Below, one piece after another: positions 8,590 to 16,805 of a stretch of DNA of 64,000 nt; the stretch's first letter is position 1; each line of letters starts with the position of its first letter. The notes under the pieces were generated by a model. That model did no database searches and was not told where the DNA came from. It worked only from the letters and a program-made list of their open reading frames with translations. The translations under genes were made by a program, and so were the position numbers. The DNA is from Thermus albus (GTDB taxonomy: Bacteria; Deinococcota; Deinococci; Deinococcales; Thermaceae): NCBI RefSeq assembly GCF_022760855.1, contig NZ_JAKTNR010000008.1:1-64000 (forward strand), read 5' to 3'.

Positions 8590-9354
8590 CACCTCCACAT
8601 CTATCCATCCCCTGGCCTTAAGTTCCTCAGCCAGGAGGTGGACGTTTTCCGGGGCCAGTTCCAGGAGGAGAAACCCGCCCGGCTTGAGGGCTTGCCAGGC
8701 CTCCTGGGCCAGGGGCTGGGCCACATCCAGCCCTTGCCTTCCCGCATAGAGGGCCCAGGGGCTTTCCCAGGCCAGTTCCCGGGGAGCTTGGGCCCGGTAG
8801 GCCTCGGGCAGGTAGGGGGGGTTGGAGACAAGGAGGTCCAGATCCTTCAACCCGCCGGTGAGGGGAGCCTGGAGGAAGGCCACCTGCAGGCCCAGCCTGT
8901 GGGCGTTCTCCCGGGCTAAGGCCAGGGCCTCGGGATCGGTGTCCGTGGCCCACACCTGGGCCTCCGGAAGGTGTTTTTTTAGGGCCAGGGCGATGGCCCC
9001 GGTACCCGTGCCCACGTCCAGGATGCGGGGGGCATGGGGCAAGGGGAGGCTTAGGGCCAGCTCCACCAGGCCTTCCGTTTCCGGGCGGGGGATGAGGACC
9101 CCTTCGGCCACCTTGAGGGGCAGGCCAAAAAACTCCACCTCCCCTAGAAGGTACTGCAGGGGATAGCCCGCAAGGCGCCTTTCCAAGAGGGTCAGGGCTT
9201 TTTCTTCCGTACCTGGGGGTGGGGCTTGGGAGAGATGGAGGAGAAGCTCCTTGCGGGAAAGGCCCGAGGCCAAGGCCAAAAGGTCCAGGGCCTCCCCTTC
9301 GGGAAGCCCTGCGGTCCTAAGCCTCTCCTGGAGTTCTCGCAGGAGCCTGACCAC
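8536..9354 (-). CDS. prmC: Release factor glutamine N5-methyltransferase PrmC
   Basis: A 272-residue SAM-dependent enzyme that methylates the Gln of the GGQ motif in RF1/RF2. It has a helical N-domain with PLQYLLGE near 64-71, SAM motif I DVGTGTGAIAL near 114, and the catalytic NPPYLPE near 177-183 that binds the Gln side chain. The length is normal. It is last in the rpmH/rnpA-yidD-yidC-khpB operon, and its start overlaps khpB by 38 nt, suggesting coupling. Confidence 0.94.
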   Translation of the reverse strand: MVRLLRELQERLRTAGLPEGEALDLLALASGLSRKELLLHLSQAPPPGTEEKALTLLERRLAGYPLQYLLGEVEFFGLPLKVAEGVLIPRPETEGLVELALSLPLPHAPRILDVGTGTGAIALALKKHLPEAQVWATDTDPEALALARENAHRLGLQVAFLQAPLTGGLKDLDLLVSNPPYLPEAYRAQAPRELAWESPWALYAGRQGLDVAQPLAQEAWQALKPGGFLLLELAPENVHLLAEELKARGWIDVEVLRDLAGRDRYLRARRPA

Positions 9355-9904
9355 GGGGGTAGACCACCACGTGCCGCTCCTCCCCCTCCCCTTGGCTTTC
9401 CGTGGTCACCTGGGGGTGGTTTTTGAGGAGCATGTGCACGATGCGGCGCTCGGAGGGGCGCATGGGGGGAAGGTGCAAGGGCTCCTGGGTCATGGCCACG
9501 GTAAGGGCCGCCTCCTCGGCGATCTTGCGGATCTTTTCCTCCTGGCGCTTGCGGTAGCCGGCGGCGTCCAGGACCACCCGGTAGGCCCCGCCGAAATGCT
9601 TGGCCAGCACCACCCCGGCCAGGTACTCCACCGCCTTCAGGGTGCGCCCCTCCTTGCCGATGAAGCGCCCCAGGTCCCCGCCCTTGACCTCGGCCTTGAG
9701 GACGTTGCCCTCCTGGCGGACCTCCACGTAATGGGCGGGGTCCAGCCGCAGGAGAAGCCCCACCAGGAAGTTTTCCAGCACCTCCTTGGGCCCTTTTTCT
9801 GCAGGCTCCTTTCCCGCCTCTTTTAACTCCACCTCCACCGGGGCTTCCTCCAATACCCCCAGGTCGGAGAGGAGGTCGTCAATGCTCTTTTTCTTCTCGT
9901 CCAT
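9317..9904 (-). CDS. khpB: KhpB/Jag-type RNA-binding protein (KH-R3H)
   Basis: A 195-residue protein with a short acidic/Lys-rich N-terminal segment, a KH-II domain at about 55-125 (GRFIGKEGRTLKAVEYL is the nucleic-acid loop) and an R3H domain at about 130-190 (MRPSERRIVHMLLKNHPQV). KhpB/Jag binds many RNAs together with KhpA and lies beside yidC in many bacteria, as here (9 nt downstream). The start MDEKKKSIDDLLSDLG is the only well-placed ATG. Confidence 0.93.
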   Translation of the reverse strand: MDEKKKSIDDLLSDLGVLEEAPVEVELKEAGKEPAEKGPKEVLENFLVGLLLRLDPAHYVEVRQEGNVLKAEVKGGDLGRFIGKEGRTLKAVEYLAGVVLAKHFGGAYRVVLDAAGYRKRQEEKIRKIAEEAALTVAMTQEPLHLPPMRPSERRIVHMLLKNHPQVTTESQGEGEERHVVVYPRGQAPARTPGEA

Positions 9905-9913
9905 GCCCTCAGT

Positions 9914-11209
9914 TTACGCCGCCAGGGGCTTAAGGCTCTTGTTGATGAGCCACTGCTGCACCAAGCCGATCAGGTTGGAAAGGACCCAGTAGAGGGTCAC
10001 CCCCGAGGGGAACTGCAGGACCAGGAAGATGAAGATCAGGTTCATGAAGAGGCTTTGCCGGATCAGGTCCTTATTTCCGTGGGCGGAAAGCCAGGTGGAG
10101 AGGAAGGTGGAGGCCACGTAGAGGGCGGGGAGGATGTAGAAGGGGTCGGGGAGGGCCAGATCGGGGATCCAGAGGAGGCCTTGGCCGAACTCGTAGTTGG
10201 CGATGACCTTCCAGAGGATGAAGAGGATGGGCATCTGGATGAAAAGGGGTAGGCAGCCGGCGGCGGGGTTCACCTTGTGCTCCTGGTAGAGCTTCATGGT
10301 GGCCTCCGCCCGCTTGTTGGGGTCGTCCTTGTACTTCTCGTTGATCTTCTGGATGAGGGGCTGGAGGCGTTGCATCTCCGCCATGCTCTTGAACTGCTGG
10401 TGCATGAGGGGCCAAAGGAGGAGGCGCACCACCAGGGTCAGGAAGAGGATGGCCAGGCCCCAGCTACCCGTATAGCGGAAGGCCACCTCCATGAGCCAGA
10501 GGAGGCCCAAGGAGAGCTGCCCCCAGATGTTGGGGGCGAAGAGGCCAGGGAGGGGAAGAAGGCCTTCCACGTGGAAGCGGACCAGCTCGTTCTGCCCCCC
10601 GTAAAGCCTCAGGGTTTCCCCGGGAGCGAGGGTGAGGGTCCCCTCCTTGCCCACCAGTTTCCCCGCCAAGGGTTTCTCGGCAAAGGCCACCAGGGCGTAC
10701 CCCGCCTTGGGCTTGGTCTGCCAGGCTAGGTAGGCCATGGGACCTTCCCCGCTTGGGGTAGGTTCCTTTTGGCCCTCCAGGAACACCTTGGGGCTTCCTT
10801 GGGCAGAAAGCCTTAGGGTGAGGGGGAAGTCGGCGGTAATCTGGACGGTGTAGCGGCCCTTTTCTATGCGGTAGGTGAGGGTGCCCTCTGCGCCTTGGAA
10901 ACGGGCCAGGAGGCGGCCATCCTGCACCAAAAACTCCGTCCTTTCCGGGGTGAAGCCGATGGGGGCTACCACGGGGCCATTGGCGGAGAGGTTAGGGGCC
11001 CGGGTGTAGTCGTTGAAGGCCGTGCCCTTGTAGGTCTTCACGTACCAGCCCACCACCTGGCCCTTTTGGTCAAAGGCCAGGTCCATGAGGTTGGTGACGG
11101 CCACCTTTTCCGGCACCCCGTCCCCGTTTACGTCCTGGTCCTTGAAGCCCGCCTCGAGGGCCATCGCGCTTAGGCCGAGCAGGAAAAGGAGGGGTAAAAG
11201 CCTTTTCAT
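9914..11209 (-). CDS. yidC: Membrane protein insertase YidC
   Basis: A 431-residue YidC/Oxa1/Alb3 insertase. It has an N-terminal signal/TM segment ([20 protein letters not shown]), a periplasmic beta-sandwich region to about 215, and the conserved five-helix core from about 225, with the charged cytoplasmic loop around [20 protein letters not shown] and the [15 protein letters not shown] helix. I place the start at ATG 11209 after AAGGAGG; a longer in-frame form would begin inside yidD without an SD. The start overlaps the yidD stop in an ATGA. Confidence 0.95.
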   Translation of the reverse strand: MKRLLPLLFLLGLSAMALEAGFKDQDVNGDGVPEKVAVTNLMDLAFDQKGQVVGWYVKTYKGTAFNDYTRAPNLSANGPVVAPIGFTPERTEFLVQDGRLLARFQGAEGTLTYRIEKGRYTVQITADFPLTLRLSAQGSPKVFLEGQKEPTPSGEGPMAYLAWQTKPKAGYALVAFAEKPLAGKLVGKEGTLTLAPGETLRLYGGQNELVRFHVEGLLPLPGLFAPNIWGQLSLGLLWLMEVAFRYTGSWGLAILFLTLVVRLLLWPLMHQQFKSMAEMQRLQPLIQKINEKYKDDPNKRAEATMKLYQEHKVNPAAGCLPLFIQMPILFILWKVIANYEFGQGLLWIPDLALPDPFYILPALYVASTFLSTWLSAHGNKDLIRQSLFMNLIFIFLVLQFPSGVTLYWVLSNLIGLVQQWLINKSLKPLAA

Positions 11210-11463
11210 CTTGCCTCCTTCTGGGTCTTGACGGTACTCCTGGGTGGGAAGACCAAGGGTACCGGGTCCAGCCCCCCAGGGTGCAGAGGATGGCACTTCA
11301 GGATGCGCCTGGCGGCCAGGTAGCTACCCCATAAGGCGCCATGGCGCTCCAGGGCCTCGAGGGCATAGGCGGAACAGGTGGGGTGGAAGCGGCAGGTCCT
11401 GGGTTTGAGGGGGGAGATGAACCTGCGGTAGGCCTTAACCAAAAGGATCAGTACGCCGCGCAC
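11206..11463 (-). CDS. yidD: Membrane protein insertion efficiency factor YidD
   Basis: An 85-residue YidD family protein, an amphipathic membrane-associated factor that assists YidC insertion. The family core [20 protein letters not shown], with its two Cys, is at about 12-31 and CHPLHPGG follows near 57-64. It lies between rnpA (5 nt) and yidC (4-nt overlap), the standard bacterial order. Confidence 0.94.
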   Translation of the reverse strand: MRGVLILLVKAYRRFISPLKPRTCRFHPTCSAYALEALERHGALWGSYLAARRILKCHPLHPGGLDPVPLVFPPRSTVKTQKEAR

Positions 11464-11468
11464 GCCGC

Positions 11469-11957
11469 CTATTGTATCAGCCCGCTCTTCTTGAGGGCGC
11501 GGGTGAGGTCCTGGAAGAGTTCAGCATAGGTGGCCTCCCGGGCCTCGGGGCTGGCGATCACCAGGAGGTGGGCCTTGGGGAGGTGGAGGCGGCGGAGGAT
11601 CTCCCTCAGGCGGCGCTTGATGCGGTTGCGCACCACCGCCTTGCCCACCTTCTTGGACACCACGATCCCCACCCGTAGCTGGGCGGCGGGGAGCCACTTG
11701 ACGTTGACAAAACGACCCCGCCCAGCACGGCCTTGGCGGAGCCTCTGAAAGGCGCGATCGCCCTTTAGGGAGAGGAGTTTGCCCCCCGCTTTTGGGGGGG
11801 CAGGCCTTAGGCGTTCACCCTTGGGGTGAGGCGCCAGCGGCCCTTCTGCCTTCTCCGCTTCAACACCTTCCTGCCGCCTGGGGTCCGCATGCGGGCCCGG
11901 AAGCCGTGGGTTTTGGCCCGTTTCCTCCGGTTGGGTTGCCAGGTCCTTTTCATCCAT
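11469..11957 (-). CDS. rnpA: Ribonuclease P protein component, with rpmH nested inside
   Basis: A 162-residue protein subunit of RNase P, which matures tRNA 5' ends. The conserved part begins near residue 65 ([11 protein letters not shown]) and has the RNR motif [12 protein letters not shown] from about 108. Typical RnpA is about 115 residues; the extra N-terminus (about 1-60, Pro/Arg/Glu-rich) exists because this frame reads through the whole of rpmH, as described for Thermus. The ATG at 11957 is 4 nt upstream of the rpmH ATG (ATGGATG). AAGGAGG lies only 3 nt before the rnpA ATG, better spaced for rpmH. Confidence 0.93.
   Translation of the reverse strand: MDEKDLATQPEETGQNPRLPGPHADPRRQEGVEAEKAEGPLAPHPKGERLRPAPPKAGGKLLSLKGDRAFQRLRQGRAGRGRFVNVKWLPAAQLRVGIVVSKKVGKAVVRNRIKRRLREILRRLHLPKAHLLVIASPEAREATYAELFQDLTRALKKSGLIQ
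11807..11953 (-). CDS. rpmH: 50S ribosomal protein L34, nested within rnpA
   Basis: A 48-residue ribosomal protein L34 in a different frame wholly inside rnpA. It begins [20 protein letters not shown] and ends [10 protein letters not shown]; the L34 core ([20 protein letters not shown]) is intact. The SD AAGGAGG is 7 nt upstream of this ATG, an ideal spacing. L34 lies at the polypeptide-exit side of 23S rRNA. The C-terminal residues differ from what I recall for T. thermophilus L34. Confidence 0.95.
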   Translation of the reverse strand: MKRTWQPNRRKRAKTHGFRARMRTPGGRKVLKRRRQKGRWRLTPRVNA

Positions 11958-11995
11958 TGCCCTCCTTTGGGGCCTTGGCCCCCAATACCCTAAAG

Positions 11996-12029
11996 AGTGT
12001 AGCATAAGAGGGGCTATACTAGGCCTAAC
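11996..12029 (-). promoter_or_regulatory. Possible promoter of the rpmH/rnpA operon
   Basis: On the reverse strand TATGCT lies about 45 nt upstream of the rnpA start, within AT-richer DNA (CTTATGCTACACTC). A good -35 at standard spacing is not obvious; TTAGGC at 16 bp is the best candidate. The region also lies upstream of the divergent liv promoter. Confidence 0.35.
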
Positions 12030-12056
12030 GGTTTTTTACACCCGGGCAAGAGAACG

Positions 12057-12085
12057 TTGACATAGACCTGGGTTCCCTTTATACT
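12057..12085 (+). promoter_or_regulatory. Near-consensus sigma-A promoter of the liv operon
   Basis: TTGACA (12057-12062), a 17-bp spacer and TATACT (12080-12085), the best vegetative promoter match in the window. Predicted transcription starts near 12092, leaving a leader of about 25 nt with GGGAGG (12105-12110) before the livG GTG. Confidence 0.85.
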
Positions 12086-12116
12086 TCCCCCCAAACGGTT
12101 GTTAGGGAGGACCTCC

Positions 12117-12878
12117 GTGGCCCAGCTTGAGGTGGAAAACGTCACCCTAACCTTCGGCGGCGTGGCCGCCCTTGCCTCGGTTTCCTTGGCGGTGGAGAAG
12201 GGGGAGCTGGTTTCCGTCATCGGCCCCAACGGGGCGGGGAAGACCAGCCTCCTAAACTGCATCTCGGGGTTTTACCACCCCCAGCGAGGACGGATCCTCT
12301 TTGAGGGACAGGAGATCACCCGCTCAAGCCCCCACGAGGTCACCCGGAAGGGCATCGCCCGGGCTTTCCAAAACATTGAGCTCTTCTCTGGCCTTACCGT
12401 GTTGGAAAACCTCATGCTGGCCCGGCACACCTACCTGGGCTACAACTTGCTGGAGGCCGGGGCCTTTTATGGGAGGGCCCTGGCCAAGGAGGTGGAAAAC
12501 CGCCGGGTGGTGGAGGAGGTCATTGACTTCATGGAGCTGGAGCCTTACCGCAAGGCCCTGGTGGGGAATCTCCCCTATGGGGTCAGGAAGCGGGTGGAGG
12601 TGGCCCGGGCCCTTTCCCTTTCCCCCAAGCTCCTCCTTCTGGACGAGCCCATGGCGGGGATGACCCTGGAGGAAAAGGAGGACATGGTGCGCTTCATCCT
12701 GGAGATCCGGGCTCAAGGCACCACGGTAATCCTCATTGAGCACGACTTGGGCGTGGTCATGGACATCTCCGACCGGGTCTATGTGCTGGACTTCGGCCAG
12801 GTGATCGCCGAGGGGGCCCCGGAGGAGGTGGCCAGGAATCCCCGGGTGCAGGAGGCCTACCTGGGGGTGGGAGCATGA
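12117..12878 (+). CDS. livG: Branched-chain amino acid-type ABC transporter ATPase LivG
   Basis: A 253-residue HAAT-family ATPase. Walker A GPNGAGKT is at about 36-43, the degenerate signature NLPYGVRKRVEVARAL is typical of LivG, Walker B is LLLLDEPMAGM and the H-loop is LIEHDLGVVMDIS. GTG at 12117 is chosen because GGGAGG lies 6 nt upstream; a TTG 18 nt earlier is in frame but lacks spacing. It opens a six-gene operon that includes an acyl-CoA ligase, so the substrate may be an organic acid rather than Leu/Ile/Val. Confidence 0.9.
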   Translation: MAQLEVENVTLTFGGVAALASVSLAVEKGELVSVIGPNGAGKTSLLNCISGFYHPQRGRILFEGQEITRSSPHEVTRKGIARAFQNIELFSGLTVLENLMLARHTYLGYNLLEAGAFYGRALAKEVENRRVVEEVIDFMELEPYRKALVGNLPYGVRKRVEVARALSLSPKLLLLDEPMAGMTLEEKEDMVRFILEIRAQGTTVILIEHDLGVVMDISDRVYVLDFGQVIAEGAPEEVARNPRVQEAYLGVGA

Positions 12879-14809
12879 AGGCCCTGAGGTCCTCCTACGA
12901 GATGAAGCGCTACACCCTGCCCCAGCTTCTGCGCCTGAGGGCGGAAGAGGAGGGGGACCGGGTGGCCTTGAGGGAAAAGGACTACGGTATCTGGAATGAG
13001 ATCACCTATTCCGAGTATTATGAACAGGTTCTTCTCTTCGCCCACGGCCTTCTTGACCTGGGGTTCCAACCCGGAGAGAGGCTGGCCATCATCGCCGACA
13101 ACATCCCGGAGTGGCTCTATGCGGAGCTTGGGGCCCAGGCGGTGAGGGGGATCAGCGTGGGGGTCTACCAAAGTAGCCTTCCCCCCGAGATCGCCTACAT
13201 GCTGGACTACACCGGGGCCAGCTTCGTGCTCGCCGAGGACCAGGAGCAGGTGGACAAGCTCTACGAGATCCGCAGCGAAATCCCCAAGGTCCGCCACGTG
13301 ATCTACGAGGACCCCAAGGGCATGCGGGGTTACCGGGACCCCTGGCTCCTTTCCTTTGAGGAGGTGTTGGAGCGGGGCCGGGAACACCGGAGGAGGTATC
13401 CGGATGCGGTGGAGAAGTTGCTCCTCGAGGCCAGCCCCGAGGAGGTCTGCCACCTTTCCTCCACCTCCGGCACCACGGGAAGGCCCAAGGCGGCTATGCT
13501 CCGCCACCGCAACCTCATCCACATGGGGGTGGCCCTGCAGGAGGTGGATCCCCTTTTGCCCACGGACGACTACCTCTCCTTCCTGCCCTTGGCCTGGATC
13601 GGGGAGCAGATGATGTCGGTGGCCATGGCCCTCACCGGGGGCTTTGCCGTCAACTTCCCGGAGGCGGTGGAAACCGCCATGCAGGACCTTAAGGAGATCG
13701 GCCCCCACGTGATGTTCAGCCCGCCCAGGGTCTGGGAGGCCATCCAGAGCAACATCTGGGTCCGCATGTCGGAGAGCTACGCCTTCAACCGTTTCGTCTA
13801 CGAGAAACTCCTTAAGATCGGCTACCGGGCGGCGGAGTACCGCATGCGGGGGAAACCCATGCCCCTGGGGCTTCGCCTGGCCTACTGGGTGGCGGACCAG
13901 GTGCTCTTTAAGCCCTTAAGGGACCAGTTGGGTTTCTTGCGCCTGAGGCGGGCCTATACCGGGGGTGCCGCCTTGGGCCCCGATGTCTTCCGCTTCTTCC
14001 ACGCCATCGGGGTTAACCTGAAGCAGATCTACGGCCAGACGGAGATCATCGGCATTGCCTTCGTCCACCGGGATGGGGACGTGCGCCATGACACCGTGGG
14101 CCTACCCATCCCCGGAACCGAGCTGCACATCAGCGAGGAGGGGGAGATCCTCTGCCGCTCCGATGCCGTCTGTGCCGGGTACTGGGAACGCCCCGAGGCC
14201 ACGGAGGAGACCTTCCGGGACGGCTGGCTGCACACGGGGGATGCCGGCTACCTCACCGAGGATGGGCACCTGGTGGTGATTGACCGGCTTTCCGACGTCA
14301 TGCGCACGGAAAGGGGCACGGTCTTCAGCCCCCAGTTCGTGGAGAACAAGCTGAAGTTCTCCCCCTACATCAAGGAGGCGGTGGTCTTCGGCGACCGCAA
14401 GCCCTACCTGGCGGCCTTCATCAACATTGATCCCCAGACGGTGGGCAAGTGGGCGGAGGACCGGGGGCTGGCCTACACCACCTATCTGGACCTTTCCCTA
14501 AAGCCGGAGGTGGCGGAGCTCATCCGCCAGGAGGTGGAAAAGGTGAATCGGGAGTTGCCCGAGGACCTCAAAATCCGCCGTTTTGTCCTGCTCTATAAGC
14601 TCTTGGACGCCGACGACGAGGAGCTGACCCGCACGGGCAAGGTGCGCCGGGGCCTCATCGCCAAGAGGTACGCCCCCTTGGTGGAGGCCTTGTACTCCCC
14701 CCTCGAGGCGGTGGAGGTGGAGGCGGAATACCGCTACCAGGACGGGACCGTCCAGCGGGTGCGGGCCCGGGTGCCGGTTTTGCACCTGCGGGAGGAGGTG
14801 GTGGTGTGA
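12875..14809 (+). CDS. Long-chain-type acyl-CoA synthetase (AMP-forming)
   Basis: A 644-residue ANL-superfamily ligase that activates a carboxylic acid through acyl-AMP to acyl-CoA. The P-loop is SSTSGTTGRPKAAM near 202-215, the A5 motif is IYGQTEIIG, A7 is GWLHTGDAGY, and the catalytic Lys lies in TRTGKVRRG near 590. The ATG overlaps the livG stop (ATGA) and the stop overlaps livH, so it is an integral member of the transporter operon. Context suggests that it traps an imported carboxylate as its CoA ester; chain length or aromatic specificity cannot be read from sequence. Confidence 0.92.
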   Translation: MKALRSSYEMKRYTLPQLLRLRAEEEGDRVALREKDYGIWNEITYSEYYEQVLLFAHGLLDLGFQPGERLAIIADNIPEWLYAELGAQAVRGISVGVYQSSLPPEIAYMLDYTGASFVLAEDQEQVDKLYEIRSEIPKVRHVIYEDPKGMRGYRDPWLLSFEEVLERGREHRRRYPDAVEKLLLEASPEEVCHLSSTSGTTGRPKAAMLRHRNLIHMGVALQEVDPLLPTDDYLSFLPLAWIGEQMMSVAMALTGGFAVNFPEAVETAMQDLKEIGPHVMFSPPRVWEAIQSNIWVRMSESYAFNRFVYEKLLKIGYRAAEYRMRGKPMPLGLRLAYWVADQVLFKPLRDQLGFLRLRRAYTGGAALGPDVFRFFHAIGVNLKQIYGQTEIIGIAFVHRDGDVRHDTVGLPIPGTELHISEEGEILCRSDAVCAGYWERPEATEETFRDGWLHTGDAGYLTEDGHLVVIDRLSDVMRTERGTVFSPQFVENKLKFSPYIKEAVVFGDRKPYLAAFINIDPQTVGKWAEDRGLAYTTYLDLSLKPEVAELIRQEVEKVNRELPEDLKIRRFVLLYKLLDADDEELTRTGKVRRGLIAKRYAPLVEALYSPLEAVEVEAEYRYQDGTVQRVRARVPVLHLREEVVV

Positions 14810-15699
14810 GCTTTTTCTTGCAACTTCTCTTTTCCGGGATTGTGCTGGGCTTGGTCTACGCCCTGGCGGCCTTGGGCTTCGTCCTCATCTACAAGGCCAG
14901 TCGGGTGGTGAACTTTGCCCAAGGCCAGTTCATCGCCATCGGGGCCTTTCTGGCCTACTGGGCCATGGTGTCCTTGGGGGCTCCTTTCCTGTTGGCCGCC
15001 GCCCTGGCCTTAGGCCTCACCGCCCTCCTGGGTTTTGGCGTGGAGCGGGTTTTCCTGAAACGCATGGTGGGCCAGCCCATCATTGCGGTCATCATGGCCA
15101 CCATCGGCCTGGCCTCCTTGCTGGACGGCCTGATTCACCTCACCCCTTATGGGGCGGGAAACTTTAGCTATCCCAGTTTCCTACCCGCTGGGGGGCTTAC
15201 CCTTTTAGGGGTTCAGATCTCGTATGCCCAGCTTTTGGCCGTGGGCTTCACCCTGCTCTTTCTCCTGGCCTTTACCTGGTTCTTCCAGCGTTCCACCCTG
15301 GGGGTGGCCATGCGCAGCGTGGCCGATGACCAGATGGCGGCCATGAGCCTGGGGGTTTCCGTGGAAAGGGTCTTCGCCCTGGCCTGGGCGGCGGCGGGGC
15401 TTACAGCGGCGGCCGCGGGCCTGGTGGTGGGGACCATCTCCGGCCTCAACCTGGACGCCTTGGTGCACATCGGCCTGCGGGTTTTCCCGGTGGTGATCCT
15501 GGGGGGGCTGGACTCCATCCCGGGGGCGGTGGTGGCGGGGATTCTGATAGGGGTGTTAGAGAACCTGGCGGCGGGGTTTCTGGACCCCTATGTCCCGGGC
15601 GGGGGTACCCGGGACGTCTTCCCCTTCCTGGTGCTCCTTTTGGTCCTTTGGTTTAAGCCCCATGGCCTTTTCGGCACGGAGGAGATCGAGCGCGTATGA
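14806..15699 (+). CDS. livH: ABC transporter permease LivH-like
   Basis: A 297-residue inner-membrane permease of the HAAT family with about eight hydrophobic segments. YALAALGFVLIYKASRVVNFAQGQF near the N-terminus and VAMRSVADDQMAAMSLGV, the coupling loop that contacts the ATPases, are LivH hallmarks. It starts with GTG at 14806, overlapping the ligase stop, and its stop overlaps the LivM start by 4 nt. Confidence 0.93.
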   Translation: MSFFLQLLFSGIVLGLVYALAALGFVLIYKASRVVNFAQGQFIAIGAFLAYWAMVSLGAPFLLAAALALGLTALLGFGVERVFLKRMVGQPIIAVIMATIGLASLLDGLIHLTPYGAGNFSYPSFLPAGGLTLLGVQISYAQLLAVGFTLLFLLAFTWFFQRSTLGVAMRSVADDQMAAMSLGVSVERVFALAWAAAGLTAAAAGLVVGTISGLNLDALVHIGLRVFPVVILGGLDSIPGAVVAGILIGVLENLAAGFLDPYVPGGGTRDVFPFLVLLLVLWFKPHGLFGTEEIERV

Positions 15700-16763
15700 G
15701 AAACCCTTGGGCCCAGACCGGAAACTACCGCACCTCTTACCGGCAGGACACCAGCATCTTCGCCACCCACCGGGAGCTGGTCTCCTTGCTGCTCTTCCTG
15801 GGTTTTCTCCTGGTTCTCCCCCAGTTCCTCTCCCGAACCCAGGTCTTCATCCTGGACCTGATCCTGGTGTACAGCATCGCGGTCTTGGGGCTTAACATCA
15901 CCACGGGCTATGCCGGTCTCATCAACATCGGCCAGGCGGCCTTCATGGGGGTGGGGGCCTACACGGCGGCGCTTCTGGCCCCCCAGGGGCTTCCCTTTTG
16001 GTTGGTGGTTCCCCTAGGGGGTCTGGTGGCGGCCTTCTTCGGCTTCCTGGTGGGGATCCCCAGCCTAAGGGTCAAGCACCTCTACCTGGCCTTGGCCACC
16101 CTGGCCTTCCAGGTGGTCTTTGAGTGGGCCGTGGGGCACCTGCCCCTTCTGAAGCAGGGCGGGGCCATGGACATGCCCCGGGCCAGCTTCTTGGGCTACG
16201 AGGCCGGTTTCCGCAACCATTTTCACTTCTGGTACTACGTTGCCTTGACCACTTTGGTGGTTTTGGCCTTTTTCTTCCGCAACCTGCTTCGCACCCGCTA
16301 CGGGAGGGCTTTGGTGGCGGTGCGGGATAACGACCGGGCCGCGGACGCCATGGGCATGGACCCGGGCCGCACCAAGCTCTTCGCCTTTGCCCTGGGGGCC
16401 TTTTACGCCGGGGTGGCGGGGGTGCTCTACGCCTACCTGGCCCGGGCCGTGGTCATAGAGGACTACACCTTTGCCGTTTCCATCAAGCTCCTGGCCATGG
16501 CCATCGTGGGAGGGTTGGGAACCCTGGTGGGGAGCTTTTTGGGCCCGGCTTTCTTGGAGCTCTTGGATGTCAACATGGAAGCCCTTTCCAACCTGATCAA
16601 GGCCCTGGGGTTCAGCGTGGCGGGGGTGGACGTGGCCAGCGCCCTCAGGCCCTTGGCCTTCGGCCTTATCATCGTGCTTTTCCTCATGTTTGAGCCTCGG
16701 GGGCTTTACAACTGGTGGCGCCTGGTGCGAAGCTACTTCCGCACCTGGCCCTTTAAATACTAG
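15696..16763 (+). CDS. livM: ABC transporter permease LivM-like
   Basis: A 355-residue permease pairing with LivH. A hydrophilic N-terminal extension of about 30 residues precedes the first helix. GLNITTGYAGLINIGQAAFMGVGAY and ALVAVRDNDRAADAMGMDPGRTK (coupling loop) are typical LivM sequences. The next gene is the periplasmic binding protein, separated by a hairpin. Confidence 0.93.
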   Translation: MRNPWAQTGNYRTSYRQDTSIFATHRELVSLLLFLGFLLVLPQFLSRTQVFILDLILVYSIAVLGLNITTGYAGLINIGQAAFMGVGAYTAALLAPQGLPFWLVVPLGGLVAAFFGFLVGIPSLRVKHLYLALATLAFQVVFEWAVGHLPLLKQGGAMDMPRASFLGYEAGFRNHFHFWYYVALTTLVVLAFFFRNLLRTRYGRALVAVRDNDRAADAMGMDPGRTKLFAFALGAFYAGVAGVLYAYLARAVVIEDYTFAVSIKLLAMAIVGGLGTLVGSFLGPAFLELLDVNMEALSNLIKALGFSVAGVDVASALRPLAFGLIIVLFLMFEPRGLYNWWRLVRSYFRTWPFKY

Positions 16764-16764
16764 G

Positions 16765-16785
16765 CAACCCCCCCTTGTGGGGTTG
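16765..16785 (+). other. Hairpin upstream of the binding-protein gene
   Basis: A 7-bp inverted repeat, CAACCCC (16765-16771) and GGGGTTG (16779-16785), lies directly after the livM stop and before the SD of the binding-protein gene. There is no U-tract. It could act as a partial terminator or mRNA-stabilising barrier allowing differential expression; function is inferred from position. Confidence 0.45.
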
Positions 16786-16805
16786 GCGAATGGGAGGTGA
16801 GGCGG

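Noticed and set aside
11958-12116. Chromosomal origin next to rpmH
   Set aside because: rpmH often neighbours dnaA/oriC, but no dnaA or DnaA-box cluster (TTATCCACA-like) is present; the neighbour is the liv operon.
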